Shown here piece by piece: positions 1 through 14,400 of a DNA stretch of 64,000 nt (position 1 is its first letter; every line of letters begins with the position of its first letter). Source of the stretch: Inonotus obliquus (taxonomy: Eukaryota; Basidiomycota; Agaricomycetes; Hymenochaetales; Hymenochaetaceae); NCBI GenBank assembly GCA_032164295.1, contig JAJHTX010000006.1, positions 310,001 through 374,000 of the forward strand, read 5' to 3'. Position numbers and translations under genes: made by a program. The notes under the pieces were generated by a model. The model made no database searches and was not told the origin of the DNA. It saw only the letters and a list, made by a program, of their open reading frames with translations.

Positions 1-274
1 GTTGTTGTTGAAGGTGTTGTTGCTCCCTGTCTCTGCTATAATTGTACCCATACGCCCCCTTGAAATTGTCCTGTCCAACTGGGGCGACAGCTTGAGTGGA
101 ATACCCTCCGTTAGCTGTCAAGGGATCGGTTATACCACCCATACCGTTAATTGAACCCATACCCGCATTACCGCCATACATAAGGTGGTGGTGGTGGTGA
201 TGCCGGGTATCAACCACGCCCACCGCGGGACCAGGAGAAGGATACGTCGCCGTCGTGGTCGTCGTAGTGGTCAT
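1..274 (-). CDS. 5' end of a low-complexity protein, cut by the window edge
   Basis: An ATG at 274-272 opens a reading frame that stays open to base 1 (91 codons plus one base). The peptide starts with a threonine run, has a natural stretch of six histidines near residues 25-30, a Gly/Asn/Met-rich part, and ends in Gln-rich sequence (QQHLQQQ) at the window edge. Such disordered, homopolymer-rich starts are common in fungal transcription factors and RNA-binding proteins, but no folded domain is visible, so no function is assigned. The start is the first ATG in the open frame. Confidence 0.55.
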   Translation of the reverse strand, partial: MTTTTTTTATYPSPGPAVGVVDTRHHHHHHLMYGGNAGMGSINGMGGITDPLTANGGYSTQAVAPVGQDNFKGAYGYNYSRDREQQHLQQQ

Positions 275-906
275 CACGCGCGCCAAGGCAAACGAGCCCA
301 AATAAAACCACGAAAAACAAAAGTTACCACCGAGAAAAGGGACGAGGTGGTAAGGGATGGAAAAGAGAGAGATCTGGGTTGGTTACGAAGACGGAGACGG
401 TGGTTGTGTCTGTTGTTTGGGTGACGGGATGGGAAGAGACGTGAAGTGAGCAGGTGATGGCTAAAGCAACCCGCGCTAACAACAAGCGAAGGATAGCACC
501 CTCACGATACCCGACAGACCGGGGATTCGATTCGCCCGACGAATGTAGGACAAAGACGAGTAGGACGAGGACGATGGACGAGGCAAAGAGGGGAAACGGT
601 GGTGATGTGCCTTGAGTTGCACACTTCGAGTCGTCCTCCGTACATTTCCCCGCCTATGATGGATGATGTAAGCAAGGGCTGTCCTAATTTATTTACAAAT
701 TCATGGAAAAAGGGGCAATTACACTATGAAAGTAACAACCAAACAACGCCCGAGTATTCATGGAAGTGAGAAGCTCAATCCAAGCATCAGACTAGAAGAC
801 GGGGATATTGAAGAATACGCGAAGAATAAACAACATCCGAAACATACATACTCATAAAAAAACACACAAGGCCCGAGTATCAAACTAGAATCCAGAAAAA
901 GCATAT
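275..906. other. Intergenic region between two minus-strand genes
   Basis: This stretch should hold the promoter and 5' UTR of the truncated gene at the left edge and the 3' UTR of the chromodomain gene. I see no supported gene. A short stretch at about 513-536 resembles the T-arm of a tRNA, but the rest of a cloverleaf is not present. Confidence 0.6.
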
Positions 907-2495
907 TCATGAAATTAAAGAATACACCCTCTTCCTCCAAGTCGCCCCACCAAGCCCAGTCTTCTTCTTCTCCGTCATTTTCAAAGCCTTCTCAAAGTCC
1001 TCCACAGCAAGTGGCGCATCAAGCAAGAGCACATCCCTGGGCTCCCACGTCCTCGCGGTAACAGGATACCCAAGCCAATCAACAAAATAGATCACTTCAC
1101 CTTCTTTTGTTTCTCCTCTTTCCAGTATCTTATTGACAACGTATACTTTCTCCGCTCTCTCTCCGCCCGTTCTACCCGGCTTTGGTCTTGATCGTTGACG
1201 TGAGGGATTGGACCATGCTCGAGGGAAGGTAGGTTGACGGGGGTAGGAAGGGGTTTTGGAGTAGAACCGCTTGCCGTATCCACTCCCTCCGCTCGAAACG
1301 ATTCGTAGATACTTGTGTAATTCGCATAACGTATGTTCCACATCCACCAACGTCATCTTCCGTTTTTTCGTTGTGTTCCCAGTAGTCATGGTTAATACCG
1401 CGGGCTCCAACCCTAACCTCTCAAAATGTTCTTCCTGAGTCTTCATCATCCACCTAATCAACGCATCTTCACTCCCTCCGACCAACTCCGGCGGCGCAAA
1501 ACAGTTCTTCAGCCCCTTAACGGCTCCAACTCCAGCAATAACAAAGTCATTCTCGCTAAAATCCACCAATCGAGTGTACGATAAGTTGATGAGCAACTGG
1601 AACGCCACGAAATCGCCTGAACCAGGAAACTGATAAATCACATCGAAAGCATCCGCCATGTATTTGCATGATTTGAGTTGACCGAGGATGTCATTGCTCA
1701 TCATGATTTCGAGCAACGCCAGATGATTCTCGTGCGTGTGATTATACCCAAATTGTGGTGGAAACTTTTGAAAAGCGCCTGTATAGATACTATCTCCGTT
1801 ATCAGTCGCCTCAAGTAGGACTGCAGCGTATTTCGCGTGATCATACGTCCTCCACGATAATGGCCCGAGCTTTTCTTCAAGGAGCTGGTACGTCTCGACC
1901 CGAACGAAAGAACTGTAGAGTAACACTCGAAAAAGAAGTTCTTCATCTTCTTGAGAACCTTTCTCGATGACTTCTTTGATGAGGAATTGGGAACCTCGAT
2001 CCGCCACGCGGAAAACGCTGCAGAATTTGTATTCGTTAAAAACGCCTTTCTTGCTCCATCTGCGCCAGAAAATTCAGTATGCCACTTTTACAAAATAGAC
2101 CATCGTCAGACGTACGGTCGTGGCTTCCTCGCCCTCCTCTTTTCTTCAACCACATGTCTCTCCGAAGCATACTCCCAAAACGTATCGAACGCAGGCATCG
2201 TCTTAAACTCCTTCCCATCTACCGACACAGCCAACTCCTTCCATTTCCCCTTCACCTTCACCTTCGAATTCCCCGAGTTAGTAGTGACTGATTTCGAGCT
2301 TGAGCTCGGGATCGTAGAACCACCGGAAGGTTTAGAGGCGGCCAACGGAGTTCGAGGTTTAATCTTCTCTGTATCTTTATCGTTCCCCTTTACCTTCCCC
2401 TTGTTCTCGTATGCCAATTCGATTAGACGAGTCAGCTCTGTTGTCTGCCGTCCGAACGTTTTCCCCAAGACGGAAGTACTAGCATCCCCGGCCAT
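907..2495 (-). CDS. HMUDK_hel-type helical domain protein with C-terminal chromodomain
   Basis: Two exons (2495-2116 and 2059-907, 56-bp intron GTACGT...GCAG) give 510 aa. After a Ser/Lys-rich N-terminus the protein enters a helical domain at about residue 103 with the marks of the family named for 5-hydroxymethyl-dU DNA kinase (Pfam HMUDK_hel): FWEYASERH, then across the splice RPWSKKGVFNEYKF, then VFRVADRGSQFL, and a FPGSGDFVAFQLLINLSY block followed by DFVIAGVGAVKGLKNCF. Residues about 429-485 form a chromodomain (VVNKILERG, YFVDWLGYP, TWEP). In the family the helical domain is linked to DNA pyrimidine hypermodification in phages; the fungal role is unproven. The chromodomain suggests methylated-histone binding in the nucleus. 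The joined frame across the intron restores family residues, which supports the exon model. Confidence 0.65.
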
Positions 2496-3030
2496 GTCTC
2501 ACTCTCCCTCTCCTTGATAGGTGCGTCAAATCCGAAGGATTTGATACCAGGGGTGGGCCCTCAATTCCAGTAGATGTAGAACGTAAGCGCAGCAGGACAA
2601 AACGCGTCGTAGGATGGTGAAGAACGCGTTCAAGTTGTAAGCCCAACGCGTTATGGCACGCGTGACGATGACAAAACACACAGGACCGACAACATTCACA
2701 GCCAATCATCGTTGGCCCCGCAGTAACCCGGACTCCTTCACATCTGAACCTCTCAAGAGCACTGAGTAGTTCTGGTCAATGGATGTTGGATAGGGGCGAA
2801 CCTATATGTACAATGAGGGGTAGTATTCAAGGTGGGAAGTGATGAGAGATTGGGCGCTTTAGAAGGTCGGAGAAATTGCTGATGCAATCATTTACTTATT
2901 CTCACATAGTATTCCTCCAAATTTTTGATGGATTTAAATGGACGAACATAATCTTGAGAAATGATTTTAGGATACGAATTTTGTCCATCTACATACAGAG
3001 TATCCGGTAGAGGGAGGCGATACTCTACTT
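2496..3030. other. Intergenic region, no gene seen
   Basis: The stretch covers the promoter side of the chromodomain gene and the 3' side of NDUFS7. No frame here has recognisable coding character on either strand. Confidence 0.5.
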
Positions 3031-4159
<1,129 letters not shown>

Positions 4160-4547
4160 GATGGGTGTGGAGGACAGAGGAAGTGGAAGGAACTGCATAG
4201 CCAGTAGCCAGCCAGTAAGAATGAGCCCGATAGGTAATCAACAAGTTACGTAACATTCAAGGACCATCTTTGCACCGTGACATGTGATCAAAACGCGTCC
4301 TTTGTTTCAATGTTTGCTCATGATGTTATCGTAGATGTTATTAACGTGTATCCTACTAATATTCCTATAGATCCCGCACAGAATAAAACAGTGGTCTATT
4401 GCGCTCTTCCTTCCTCCCTTCGCTCCCTCTCCGCTTTCTTTCTCAGCCAGATTGCTCTCAAGAGCTTTACAATCTTTTCTTGTCCCTCCACGAAATTTGC
4501 CTATCCAAAGGTCCATAAATCCAACATCTGAAAAAAGCAAAAGAACA
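4160..4547. other. Intergenic region between NDUFS7 and phospholipase gene
   Basis: This holds the promoter of NDUFS7 and the 3' UTR of the phospholipase gene, both on the minus strand. I see no further gene. Confidence 0.5.
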
Positions 4548-7500
4548 TCACACCTCAGCAACTTTCAGTACCTTCTCAGCCTCCTCCTTATCTAAACTAA
4601 AACTCCACGTTGATACGTTCATAGGATCGAAGTCCGAAACGGCATCGTTTGGAATGAGAGGATTATACACAATGGCAATACCATCGCGCTGCATAAGATC
4701 TTGCGTTTCGATATCCTCCAATAACGCGGATTGACCTTCTTCTGATCCGGATGATGAACCCATCCAGACCGTACATGCGCTCATCTTCCTTGAACGTATA
4801 GCAAGCACCTGCCCATCTGAGGCATTCTCACCGGGTAGCTTCTCGTTTGTATTGCCGTCCGAATGGTCGCTGACCCTCTGTGCTTGGCCAGTTGCTTGTA
4901 TCTCTTGTGCCTCAGCAAGCGCGCGGTTCGCTGCTTCTGATACCAAATCTGATTTGGAGGTTGCATTTGACTTCGCTCCTTCGACAGCTTGCTCCTCCTC
5001 CGCATCGGATGACTGGAGAAGAGCCGGCCAGCGAGCACCCTTCGGCCACGTAGACAGGCCTCGGCGCGCCGCGTATTCTGGTGCAGGCCCGAAATCATCA
5101 TTAAAGAACTGGGGGAAATTGCGAAGACTCACGTTCAGCTCTCGTGAACCATAAATCCTTTACACGGTGATGTTAGTTAATACAGGAAACTTTGTCATAG
5201 ATTCCCACCTGGGAGTCCGCACTAGCGTCGAGAGCAATAATGCAATCTACGTTTCGTCGGAACAACGGATAATATGGTATGTTGAGTTCGACTGCAAACA
5301 AGGAGCTGCGATTAATAAGACGGATGCTAGATATCGTTGAAGCCCACCTCCAGCGTCCTGAAGTTGGAGGTCAAGGAGATTAGCACGTTCTGGTATCATG
5401 AGAAAGGCATTATTACCATGAAACCAAGAGTATCTCTCTCCGTAATCTCCTTCGGGCTGTTTTCTCGCAGTTGCCCATCTAAGCCCTTGACAAAATTCGG
5501 AATCTAAGGTACACACTAAGTCGGACGATTCAAAAGAGAACGTTTCTGCAGATGCATCTTCTTACCTCGTTAGGTTCAACCGGATGCACAATGCCCATAT
5601 CTTTACGTTTCTCCGTGACGATCTCATTTAGCCACCTTTGCAGCTGAGCTGGGAGTTGTCGCAGGATAGGCTGTACTTCGTTGATATAGTGCTGTCCAGG
5701 TAAGTATTAGCATCTTCTCAATCTCAATGCGTCCCAGTAGTAAAATTACCTGTAAAGAAGCACAAAATGCTGATGCGAAAATCCTGGAATGGGTGCGTGT
5801 CTGTGAGACAAGTATAAAAGGTCCAGAGAGGTAGCAGTAAATACCCTGTCAAAACTGAGAAGCTCAATTCCGGCTGTAGAAAAACCAGTCCATCGTCAGT
5901 ATGATTACAGAAAGAAACGAGACGGTAGCCATACCGTTCGTTCTATCGATTTACCCTTCTCAAAGCGTCTTCCTAGAGCCCATGTCGGTATCCAAGCTGC
6001 ATGAAAGACGTAAGTCTTCAAACTACGACCGTGTCAGCGATGCTTATACCTCCGATCTCGTCGCATCCGACCTCATGGGGCGTGAACTCAAACCACATCC
6101 AATCAGCACGTTCAATTATCTCCTTTTCTTCACGAGCGTACTTCTGTCTGCTCAAAGAATTGGCAGCGTCTTCCTGTTTGTTCTTCACATCTTCAAGTGG
6201 TTTGTCAAGCTCGGTTGGTATCGCTAACGAATAGACCGTACTTAAAAAACCGCTGGATAACGAATGTGAAAAACTCCTACCATGATAAACGGCAGTGAAA
6301 ATCGGGAGAGGCATTGATCCATCATCGATGTTCCGCCTGAAATGGTGAAGAGAAAGGAAACGATGGTCAAGCTTGGTCAGATCACTCGGAATGAGCAATC
6401 GAGCTGAGAGGAGTGCCCCATAGAGGTCAACCAGAGAGGGACCTCCGACTGGATTATTCGCTTTGCGTAGAATTCCAGATAGCAGATACTGCAGAACATA
6501 CTTGAGAAACAGGCACCAACATGCCAGGAGATGTGTCTCGGTGAATTTACCTTATTTGTTGGTGGCGTTGTTAGCAGATCAAGAACGCTTGCATCTACGT
6601 AACTCGTCCCGATTCTCTCAGTAATATGCTTGGCGGTGCTATGTGGCGTTGTCGCTCCAGATACGCCGGAGTACAGAGCTCCTAATGCCCAACAACTACC
6701 TGAGTGCCAACGTCATCAAACAGTTACGATAGTGTGGCATCTTCAACACACCAGAGATCCCGGATATGTAAGTGGTACATTCCAAGAGACCTGCCTTATC
6801 GGCTCCGATAAGAGAGCCAATAGTATTGGCCATGGCACGAAAACCTAGTTCAGGTTGGGTGAATGTTTGCGCGTCAGGGCATGAGGGAAACCCACCTCCT
6901 CCCGAACCCGCAATCGCGACAATCGGCAGATCACGCTCATCAATTTCACTTTCATCAACTCCGAAGAGTCTTGCGAAAGCTATGCGCATCTTGCGTTTCC
7001 GCATGCGTAAGAAAGCACGCTCGCCGACACAGAGCTCATCGCCTATTCGCACCTCCGCATCCCACTGGCACTCGGGATGGACATTGAGATCAGGCGGGTC
7101 ATTGATGATTTGATCATATAACGAGCCTGGTCCACGGCTGAGCTCGAGGAGTAGAGCGGAGGATTTCTCCCGAAGCCAGGAGAAGCTCTCCGGCCATGAC
7201 CACGACGAAAGGGAGGTCCGGATCTCGTCCAGAGTCGGAGCCGAGCTCAAGAAGGAAAGGCCATGCCATTGCTTCCCATCTTTCTCGGGTTTCTTATCTT
7301 TATCCATCTTCTGTAAGGAAAGTGAGACGCTTCTTCCAAACGGTCGCAGAGACGAGGAACGCACATCATCTAACGTATCGACAAGAACTAGCTTCTTGAA
7401 ACTCTTGGGAAATGCATAGATAGTATCGGTACCAGAGTCGGAAATCTTCCGAATAGAACAGTAAGCAATGAAGAAGAACTAAGTAGGAGTCAAGACCTTG

Positions 7501-7840
7501 CCTTGGGTATATGATCACCTTCAGGTCTATCCCCGTAGGTGGACGTGGCGTCGTGCTTTTCTCGATACTTTGGAACATGCGGCGCCAGATAGCAGGCAAC
7601 CCCAACGCTCGAGGCGCCCAGTAGTGTGCATTTTATAAGTCCTAAATCAATGATCAGAAATCCGACTTTATCAATGTTGAAGCTGCGTTACTTACCACTG
7701 GATCGTGAACGACTAGTTCGTTCTACTCGCGAAAACGGGAAAAATGACCGGCACGGGTTTCTCCTCGATCTCAGGTAGATGCTGAGGTCTCGAGCTGACC
7801 TGTTGTTTACACAGTCTCTTCGCAAGAGAGAAGTAGACAT
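4548..7840 (-). CDS. Mitochondrially targeted cPLA2-type phospholipase (PLA2c domain)
   Basis: A many-exon gene of the cytosolic phospholipase A2 / lysophospholipase family, which hydrolyses glycerophospholipid acyl esters with a Ser-Asp dyad. Spliced segments show SGGGFRAM (about 6870), the nucleophile elbow GISGSCWALGALYSGV (exon junction near 6700), NPVGGPSLVDLYGALL, WMWFEFTPHEVG, and the catalytic Asp in LQDAGVELNIPYYPLFRRN at 5240-5340, followed by DLWFTRAE and STWPKGARWP. The C-terminus holds TVWMGSS and DGIAIVYNPLIPN. The first exon (7840-7696) encodes an Arg/Ser-rich leader beginning MSTSLLRRD, and the next a hydrophobic stretch LLGASSVGVACYLAP, so a mitochondrial location with a membrane anchor is likely, as known for the Aspergillus nidulans plaA product. 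The splice between the second and third coding exons (7500-7440) could not be settled. Confidence 0.85.
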
Positions 7841-8587
7841 CAATCCAATGCTCTACCTGACTCGAGTAGAGAGGAGAAGATAACCAAGAAGGCGTTTATT
7901 TAACCAGAGATTTAGTGGATCATTCTTGTTACGCGGACTTTGGAGCTTGACCTATTATTGATAGAGGATGAGGAAGGAATCTTTTTGGCAAATCAACCCG
8001 GTTAATTGATGGCAAAACAAACCTTCGTCATTCCAGTCGGAAGAAATTCGATTACGTAAGAGGCAGCGTTTTCTTGGCAACTATACTTCACTTCAACTCT
8101 TCAACTTGAAGTTCGTTCGTGTTCGTCTGGTTCTGGTTGTGCCGATGTGCTAGCGCTTTTCAAAGACGCGGATTTCTTATCAACTGAGTGCGGCCACAAT
8201 CCGTGACGTAGAGCCTCGTGTTATCAACTGGAACATCTCCGGGAAATTTGCTGTTGCTTTGCTTCTTGTCTCTTCTACAAATTCCTCTCTACCTTCGCGA
8301 ACCTCAAGCCACGCGGAAAAGCGCGTCTATCTCCTTGTACCATATAGAAAACAACACAAAATGGAGAATCACGCGTAGCTCCGTGCTATTCTTGCTGCTG
8401 CACCTCACACGCGCGGAACCGTAGACTCCATGATATCGCTCGACGTCGAAGGCTATTCGGCAACTCCGGCACCATGTTCAGTCGGCTGCGTTGTCTTCTG
8501 GCAGGCATGGTCCGCACGGTCCGCAAGGATGAGCAGAGATATAAGATACGCGTGTGCGATACTGTAGCTTGCAGCTTGCAGTGATCT
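7841..8587. other. Divergent promoter region
   Basis: The phospholipase gene runs left from 7840 and the carboxypeptidase gene runs right from 8588, so this 747-bp stretch carries both promoters. No gene or obvious repeat is visible in it. Confidence 0.5.
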
Positions 8588-10830
8588 ATGGCAATGACCT
8601 TGATCTCGCGCTTGAGCGTGGTCTTCACTCTGGGACTCCTGGCGTCCGCAGGCCAGATCCCTACAGTCGACGGTATCATCGGCGGAGTACCTACATCAAC
8701 GATTCCGGAAGATGCTTCACGCATCGTCGAAAATGTCGTGCAAGTATCCGGTACACCAGTTGCGGGCAAGATGCGCTTCATCACGAACACGGGCGTCTGT
8801 GGTACGTTCAATCACAGCTATTACTTTGTGGTACCAATTAACGTATTGATCCCTCACAGAAACCACGCCTGGAGTTTTTCAAGCCTCAGGTTACGCCGAT
8901 CTAACAGCTACACAGAGCATGTGGTAAGTCACGAGATCGATGGTTATTTATAACTCTCTTCCTCAATTCTGTCCTTGGCAGGTGGTGGTTCTTCGCTGCA
9001 CGGAATAATCCCGATACAGCCCCCCTTGCCATCTGGCTGAATGGAGGCGTAAGTATTCTGTCGGGTGCCTCTGACTTAGCACTGACCATTGATACATAGC
9101 CCGGTTCATCTTCCATGATTGGTCTCTTCCAAGAGAACGGGGTTGGTTTACAGGTCAACATTATCAGTTATGGTCTCTTCACTGACCCCTTGATTAGCCG
9201 TGCCGCATAAACGCTGACCAGCGGTCTCTATCCTTGAACCCTTTCTCATGGAACAATAATGCCAATATGTAAGTCGCATCCGTAACATCACCCCGCCCTA
9301 CTAACTAACTGTTCTCTGAAGGTTATTCATCGATCAGCCAAGTATGTTTTGCTCTAATGGACGACCAACAGCGATTTCTTATCATTCCGTTTAGTCGGTG
9401 TAGGATACTCACATGGAGATCTGGAAGTCTCAGGAGCGAAACAAGCTGCCGCAGCAGTATGGCCAATGTTACAAATATTCCTCTCGGATCCGACTTTCTC
9501 CCATCTAGCGGATAACGATTTCGCTTTATGGACCGAATCGTAAGTTACAACATATTCTTTAATCCCACAAGATTCCAGCATTCCAATTCCGGCGTGCTTT
9601 GTAATTTTGCAGGTACGGAGGACACTACGGCCCCGCATTCGCACACCACTTCCTCGATCAGAACGCTGCAATCGCTAATGGATCAATTCCTGGAATAACA
9701 CTCAATCTCAAGACTGTCGGTATTGGTAACGGGCTTACGGACCCTCTGAATCAGTACCCTCAGTATATGGAATATGCGTTGAACAACCCGTATCGACAAA
9801 CTGTCTCGAATAGCGTTATCCAGAGGGCGAATGATTCGTTCTATGCGGCAGATGGATGTCGATCTTTGGTACGCATTTCCGTTTACTAAAGAGGATTTCG
9901 GACGACTGATTTTCGGGCTTTTTCATGTTTTCATGTTTTTGTTATTCATTTATTAGATTGAAGGATGTTATGAAACAGGCGCAACATCGACATGCTCCCG
10001 TGCTCAATCCGTCTGTAACAGCAACATCCTATCACCTCTATCAGGAAGCTTCGACGTATACGACGTCCGTCAGCCTTCAAACGATCCTTACCCACCAGGT
10101 ATCACAAGTCTATTACAAAGCTCCTCATTCATGTACGCTTCTGTCTACCTCAACCCATTAACCCATCGTTAATTGACGAAAATCAACCTTCTCAGGAACT
10201 CGATAGGAGCAGAATCAACATTCACACAATCGAACAGACAAGTATATAATAGCTTTGCTTCTACGGGTGATTGGATGTTGAACTCCGCGCCGGACCTTGC
10301 TGCGGTTGTTGATGCCGGGGTGAGTTTTTTTTTTCTTCAATGCTTTCCTTTCAAAGTTTAGATATCAAATCGATTTATTGACGATTATAACTTCAACTTG
10401 GTTATGTATACTCCTAATAGGTCCGTACGGTCATTTATGATGGTGACGCAGACTACATCTGTAATTTCATGGGTGTAGAAGCAATGGTAAGTCAACCACT
10501 TCTCACCAAACATTCCCTTCAAACATCAAATCAAATCAAATCCATCACCCCACTTACCCACTTACCCCTCCCTCCTCCCTCCCTCAAAACCAGGTAAACA
10601 ACCTCCAAACGAAATTCTCCTCCCTCTACACCTCCCAACAATTCACAAACTACACCGTCCAAGGTCATCCAGCAGGATTAGTCAAAAACGCCGGTACATT
10701 CTCTTATCTACGTGTATTTGGTTCTGGACATGAAGTGCCTGCGTATAATTATACGGGTCTTGAGGTTGGTCAAGCTGCTGCTCAGTTCTTTGAACAGGCT
10801 ATGAGAGGGGAACCTTTGATTTCTACTTGA
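8588..10830 (+). CDS. Secreted serine carboxypeptidase, peptidase family S10 (copy 1)
   Basis: Releases C-terminal residues from peptides, in the secretory path or outside the cell. The start ATG opens a signal peptide (LSVVFTLGLLASAG). Joined exons give the S10 landmarks: FITNTGVCETTPGVFQASGY, MWWWFFAARNNPDTAP, LAIWLNGGPGSSSM, NPFSWNNNANMLFIDQP, GVGYSHGD, the catalytic serine in WTESYGGHYGP, GIGNGLTDPLNQYP, the catalytic Asp in IYDGDADYICNF, and the catalytic His in FGSGHEVPAYNYTG. The protein ends EPLIST. About ten small introns interrupt it, and one splits the catalytic Ser codon (TC before, G after, near 9540-9612). All triad residues are present. Two closer relatives of each other lie on the other side of the mobile block at 50.5-55.6 kb. 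Confidence 0.92.
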
Positions 10831-11485
10831 CGGGACGGTTATCTGGTTTGGAAGGTATGGGTGAGTTGGGTAGTGAGTCAGGTGTTAGGTTTACATGTAT
10901 AAATCTAACGGGATTGGATTGTGCGTCAGATGTTATAGCAGCCAGTAGAAAAGAAAGAATAATAGTTGACATCATCGTTGAGTCAAGTGTAGCTACGTCG
11001 TTTACATAAAGGGATTTCACGTTCCCACAAGATAATCTCGTCCGAACAAAACATAATCGAAACATAAGTGCAGGACTTGACTGTCAGAACCCGTCTATTC
11101 CACTAAAAACACACTAATCGGCTACAGCACAGGCCATTTATGATATATCAATTCTTATGTATAGATGCGTAAATTGACCAAGGGAAGAATTGCAATTGCT
11201 CAATGTGATGAAACGATGAGGAAGGAAAGAAAGGAAAGGGAGGTCAATGCTTCGAAACCCGCGATGAAGTGCGAAAGAAAAAGAATAAAAAAGTCGGTGG
11301 CTATTGTTCAGTATGCATCGGTGTATGATTGGATATATGATTGCATGAAAAGAACCGCAGCGAATGCAAGCGATAAATGAGTTGCTTTCGTCAGGCCAGA
11401 TGAAGTCTAGAGGCATCGATAGAATGAAAAGAGCCGACGCCGATGCTAAAATATGATGACATTAGTTCATCGAGAGTTCGTATAC
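10831..11485. other. Tail-to-tail intergenic region
   Basis: The carboxypeptidase gene ends at 10830 on the plus strand and topoisomerase I ends at 11486 on the minus strand. The 655 bases between should be two 3' UTRs. Short frames here look like chance. Confidence 0.5.
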
Positions 11486-14400
11486 TTAGAACCTCCAGTC
11501 CTTTTCTACTTCCATAGCCCATGGGACTGAGATGACGAGTTAGAAGCAGAACACCGGTCTAGATGAGGGTCGAACTCACATTTCGCCAAAAGTGCCTTCG
11601 AGAAGATCTTCTCAATTGGGACACCATGCTCACTGCACCACGCTGAGGTGATTCTGCAACCACGATACATTAAAAAGGGGTAGCAAAAAGATGACATGGG
11701 AAGCTTACCGCGGGTCCAGGTAGTTAATTTTACTGCGCGAGAATTCAGAAGATAACCAAGGATAATACATACTGTCACCTACCTTGTACCAAGTGAAACT
11801 TCCTTGCCCTCCTCGCGATCGACCATCTGCAACTTGTGCGTTTTAATTCGGTCATTTAGTTTCTCGATTGCTTCCTCGATCTTCTCCGGCGGACGGGCGC
11901 GTTTCAACGTTGCTTTACCCGTGCCCCTTTCCTTCTTGAGACGCTTGAACTCGTCCTCTAACTCCTTGATACGTTCACGTAAATCAGACTCAGGCTTCGG
12001 TTTCTCACCCTCGGCTTCTGCCTTCTCGTTGTCCTTCGCAAACTTCTTCTTGGCTTTCTCAATCTCTTTCTCCTTGAGGCATTCTTCGTGTCGAGCGATC
12101 CATTCGTCGTCGATATCGGACTCGGCATCCTTATACTCCTTTTTCTTCTTGTACTTAGGATCCATCTCAAAGAGTACATGCCGCATCTTCATCCGCTCGT
12201 ACTTGATGGCTTTAAGCTAAAATTGACATGCTATCAGGAAGATTGTTTTTTTTTCACGGAATGGCAACGAACCTTGTCTAACATCTTCTCCATAGAAGCC
12301 GAGTGCGTTTTTGGAACGGACCTTTGGTGGTTGCAGAGAATAGCAACCATACGATTGGCCTTGTTGTACGCATTCAGTTTCTCCTGGACGGAGCCTTCCT
12401 TAGGAGTGTACACCTCGAGTTGTTCTTGGAAGGTGATGGACGCATTGTAGGTACGGAACACCTTTGCGGTCAAACCTTTCATGTACGATTGCAGGTGTTT
12501 GTTAAGAAGAGTTGTCTAGAGAAACACTCGATGTCAGTATCACCCTTTGCATCAGTTTGCATCCACTCACAGTCACACGATCAAATAGAGCATCTGAGTC
12601 CTCCTTGTTCTCCTTGAAGATGCGTATATTCTTGAAGATCTGAGGCTCAACCTCGACGCGCTTGTAGAAGCGAATCGAGTCCTTGCCAAGGAAGTCAAAG
12701 ATGATGAAGTTTGGAGGCTCGAGGGTAACATGTTCGCAACGAAGAGAACAGCAACCAACAGTGTCAGCTTCATCTTCACCCTTCTCATTACCTGCTCGAA
12801 GCGCCAGACGATCGATAAAGTACATAGCCGTGGCACGCTGTCGGTCGGCCATGAGTTTGCTTCGGAGTTCGACGTTGTAATCCTGACGAATGCGATCGAC
12901 ATGACTCTAATGACTCTTGATTAGGGCATTCGCAACATGTACAGCGGGAAGGACTGCACCTTCAGTTCACGGGCCTTCTCGAATTTCATCATATCACTCT
13001 GGCCCTTGAGAGAAGACCCGGCTGCAAGAAAGACGTATTTGTGGTTGCCGTTCACATTTTCTGTCCAGTTCGCTAACCATGTCACCGTTCGGTCGTGAAT
13101 TACATCCTTCCACTTTCCTGGCATGTTCGGCTTAGGGGTCGGTATACCCTCGCCGATGTTGATGGTCACATCCTCCGGTCGAACGCGAAGCTACAACAGA
13201 GTAAGTACACGCGAGAAAGCCCACGACACAAGAAAGACAGACCTTCAAGGAGCCCTTCTTGGGATGTTCACCTCGACCACGAAAGAGTCCTGGAGGTTCT
13301 ATTCTGAAGTTGCCGACTTTCTCTTTACGACCATCAAGTACGCATGTTGTGTAAGGCGCCTCAAGTTTGTCTTTCTCTGCCTTCGCGGCCTTCTTTTCCG
13401 CACTTGTCATGGCTTTCTTTTGCGCCTTCTGCGCCTCATGATACTCAAATATCGGGCGGAAGTCACATCGTCCGAACTCCTTTATTTTCGTGCCATCGCG
13501 CTGCACAAGTCGTTAGCGAGAGTTCAGGTCGACATGAGTAACGAGCCTACCGGTGGGTGTTCCTCGAGGATATTGAGGAAATCTTTGAAGAAGTTCTTGT
13601 TGAAGACGACGTCTTGTGCATGATCGGTCTCTAGCATTTGACCATAGAAGCCAGCGACTTCCTCGGATTCGGGAGGAAGATTTACGGGTTTGCCTGGTGA
13701 TGGGTAAGATTCCATTGAGTTGACGATTCAAGATACCCGCACCGTCATATTTCATTTTTACATTAGAAGGCAGCGGTTGGTAAGGCGGAGGGAAGTAGAC
13801 ACCACTATGCTCAAGAGTCGTCCATTTAATCGAACCGTCACCGTTCGGGTCCTCAGCTTCCCACCAACGGAAGACCTCCTCACCCTCCTCTTCATCATCA
13901 TCCCTACCATTCTTCTTCCTTGACTGAGACGACGAGGCTTCCGTCTCGTCTCCCTCCTTCTTCGCCTTCGTCGCCCTTTTCCTCGCTTTTGGCTTTGTCT
14001 CAGCGTCGGTGACTGGTTCGGATTTTACACGCTTCCTAGTGGGGATAGGCTTGTCGTCATCAGAAGCTGGTTCAGACTTTGCTTTTGCCTTGCCCTTGCC
14101 CCTCCCGCTCGAAACACCGTTTGCGTTGGCAGTCGACTTCTTACCCTTACGTTTCTTGGGTGCCTCATCGGAACTCGGCGAGAAGTTGTCTTCCTCGTCC
14201 TCTTCTTTCTTCACCCGCTTCTTGGGTGGCACCTTTGCTTTCCCATTCATCTTTCCATTAGGAGTGGACTTCGCGCTCAATGGAGCGTCGTCATCATCAT
14301 CGGACGAGATAACAGAAGCGGGCAAGGTATTTCGGCTCCTCGACGCGCGTTTGATCTTTGACTTATTCTCGACGACGTCCTTGGGGACTGTAGTAGCGGC

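Noticed and set aside
513..536. tRNA T-arm-like sequence GGGGATTCGATTCGCCC
   Set aside because: The acceptor, D-arm and anticodon arm cannot be built around it.
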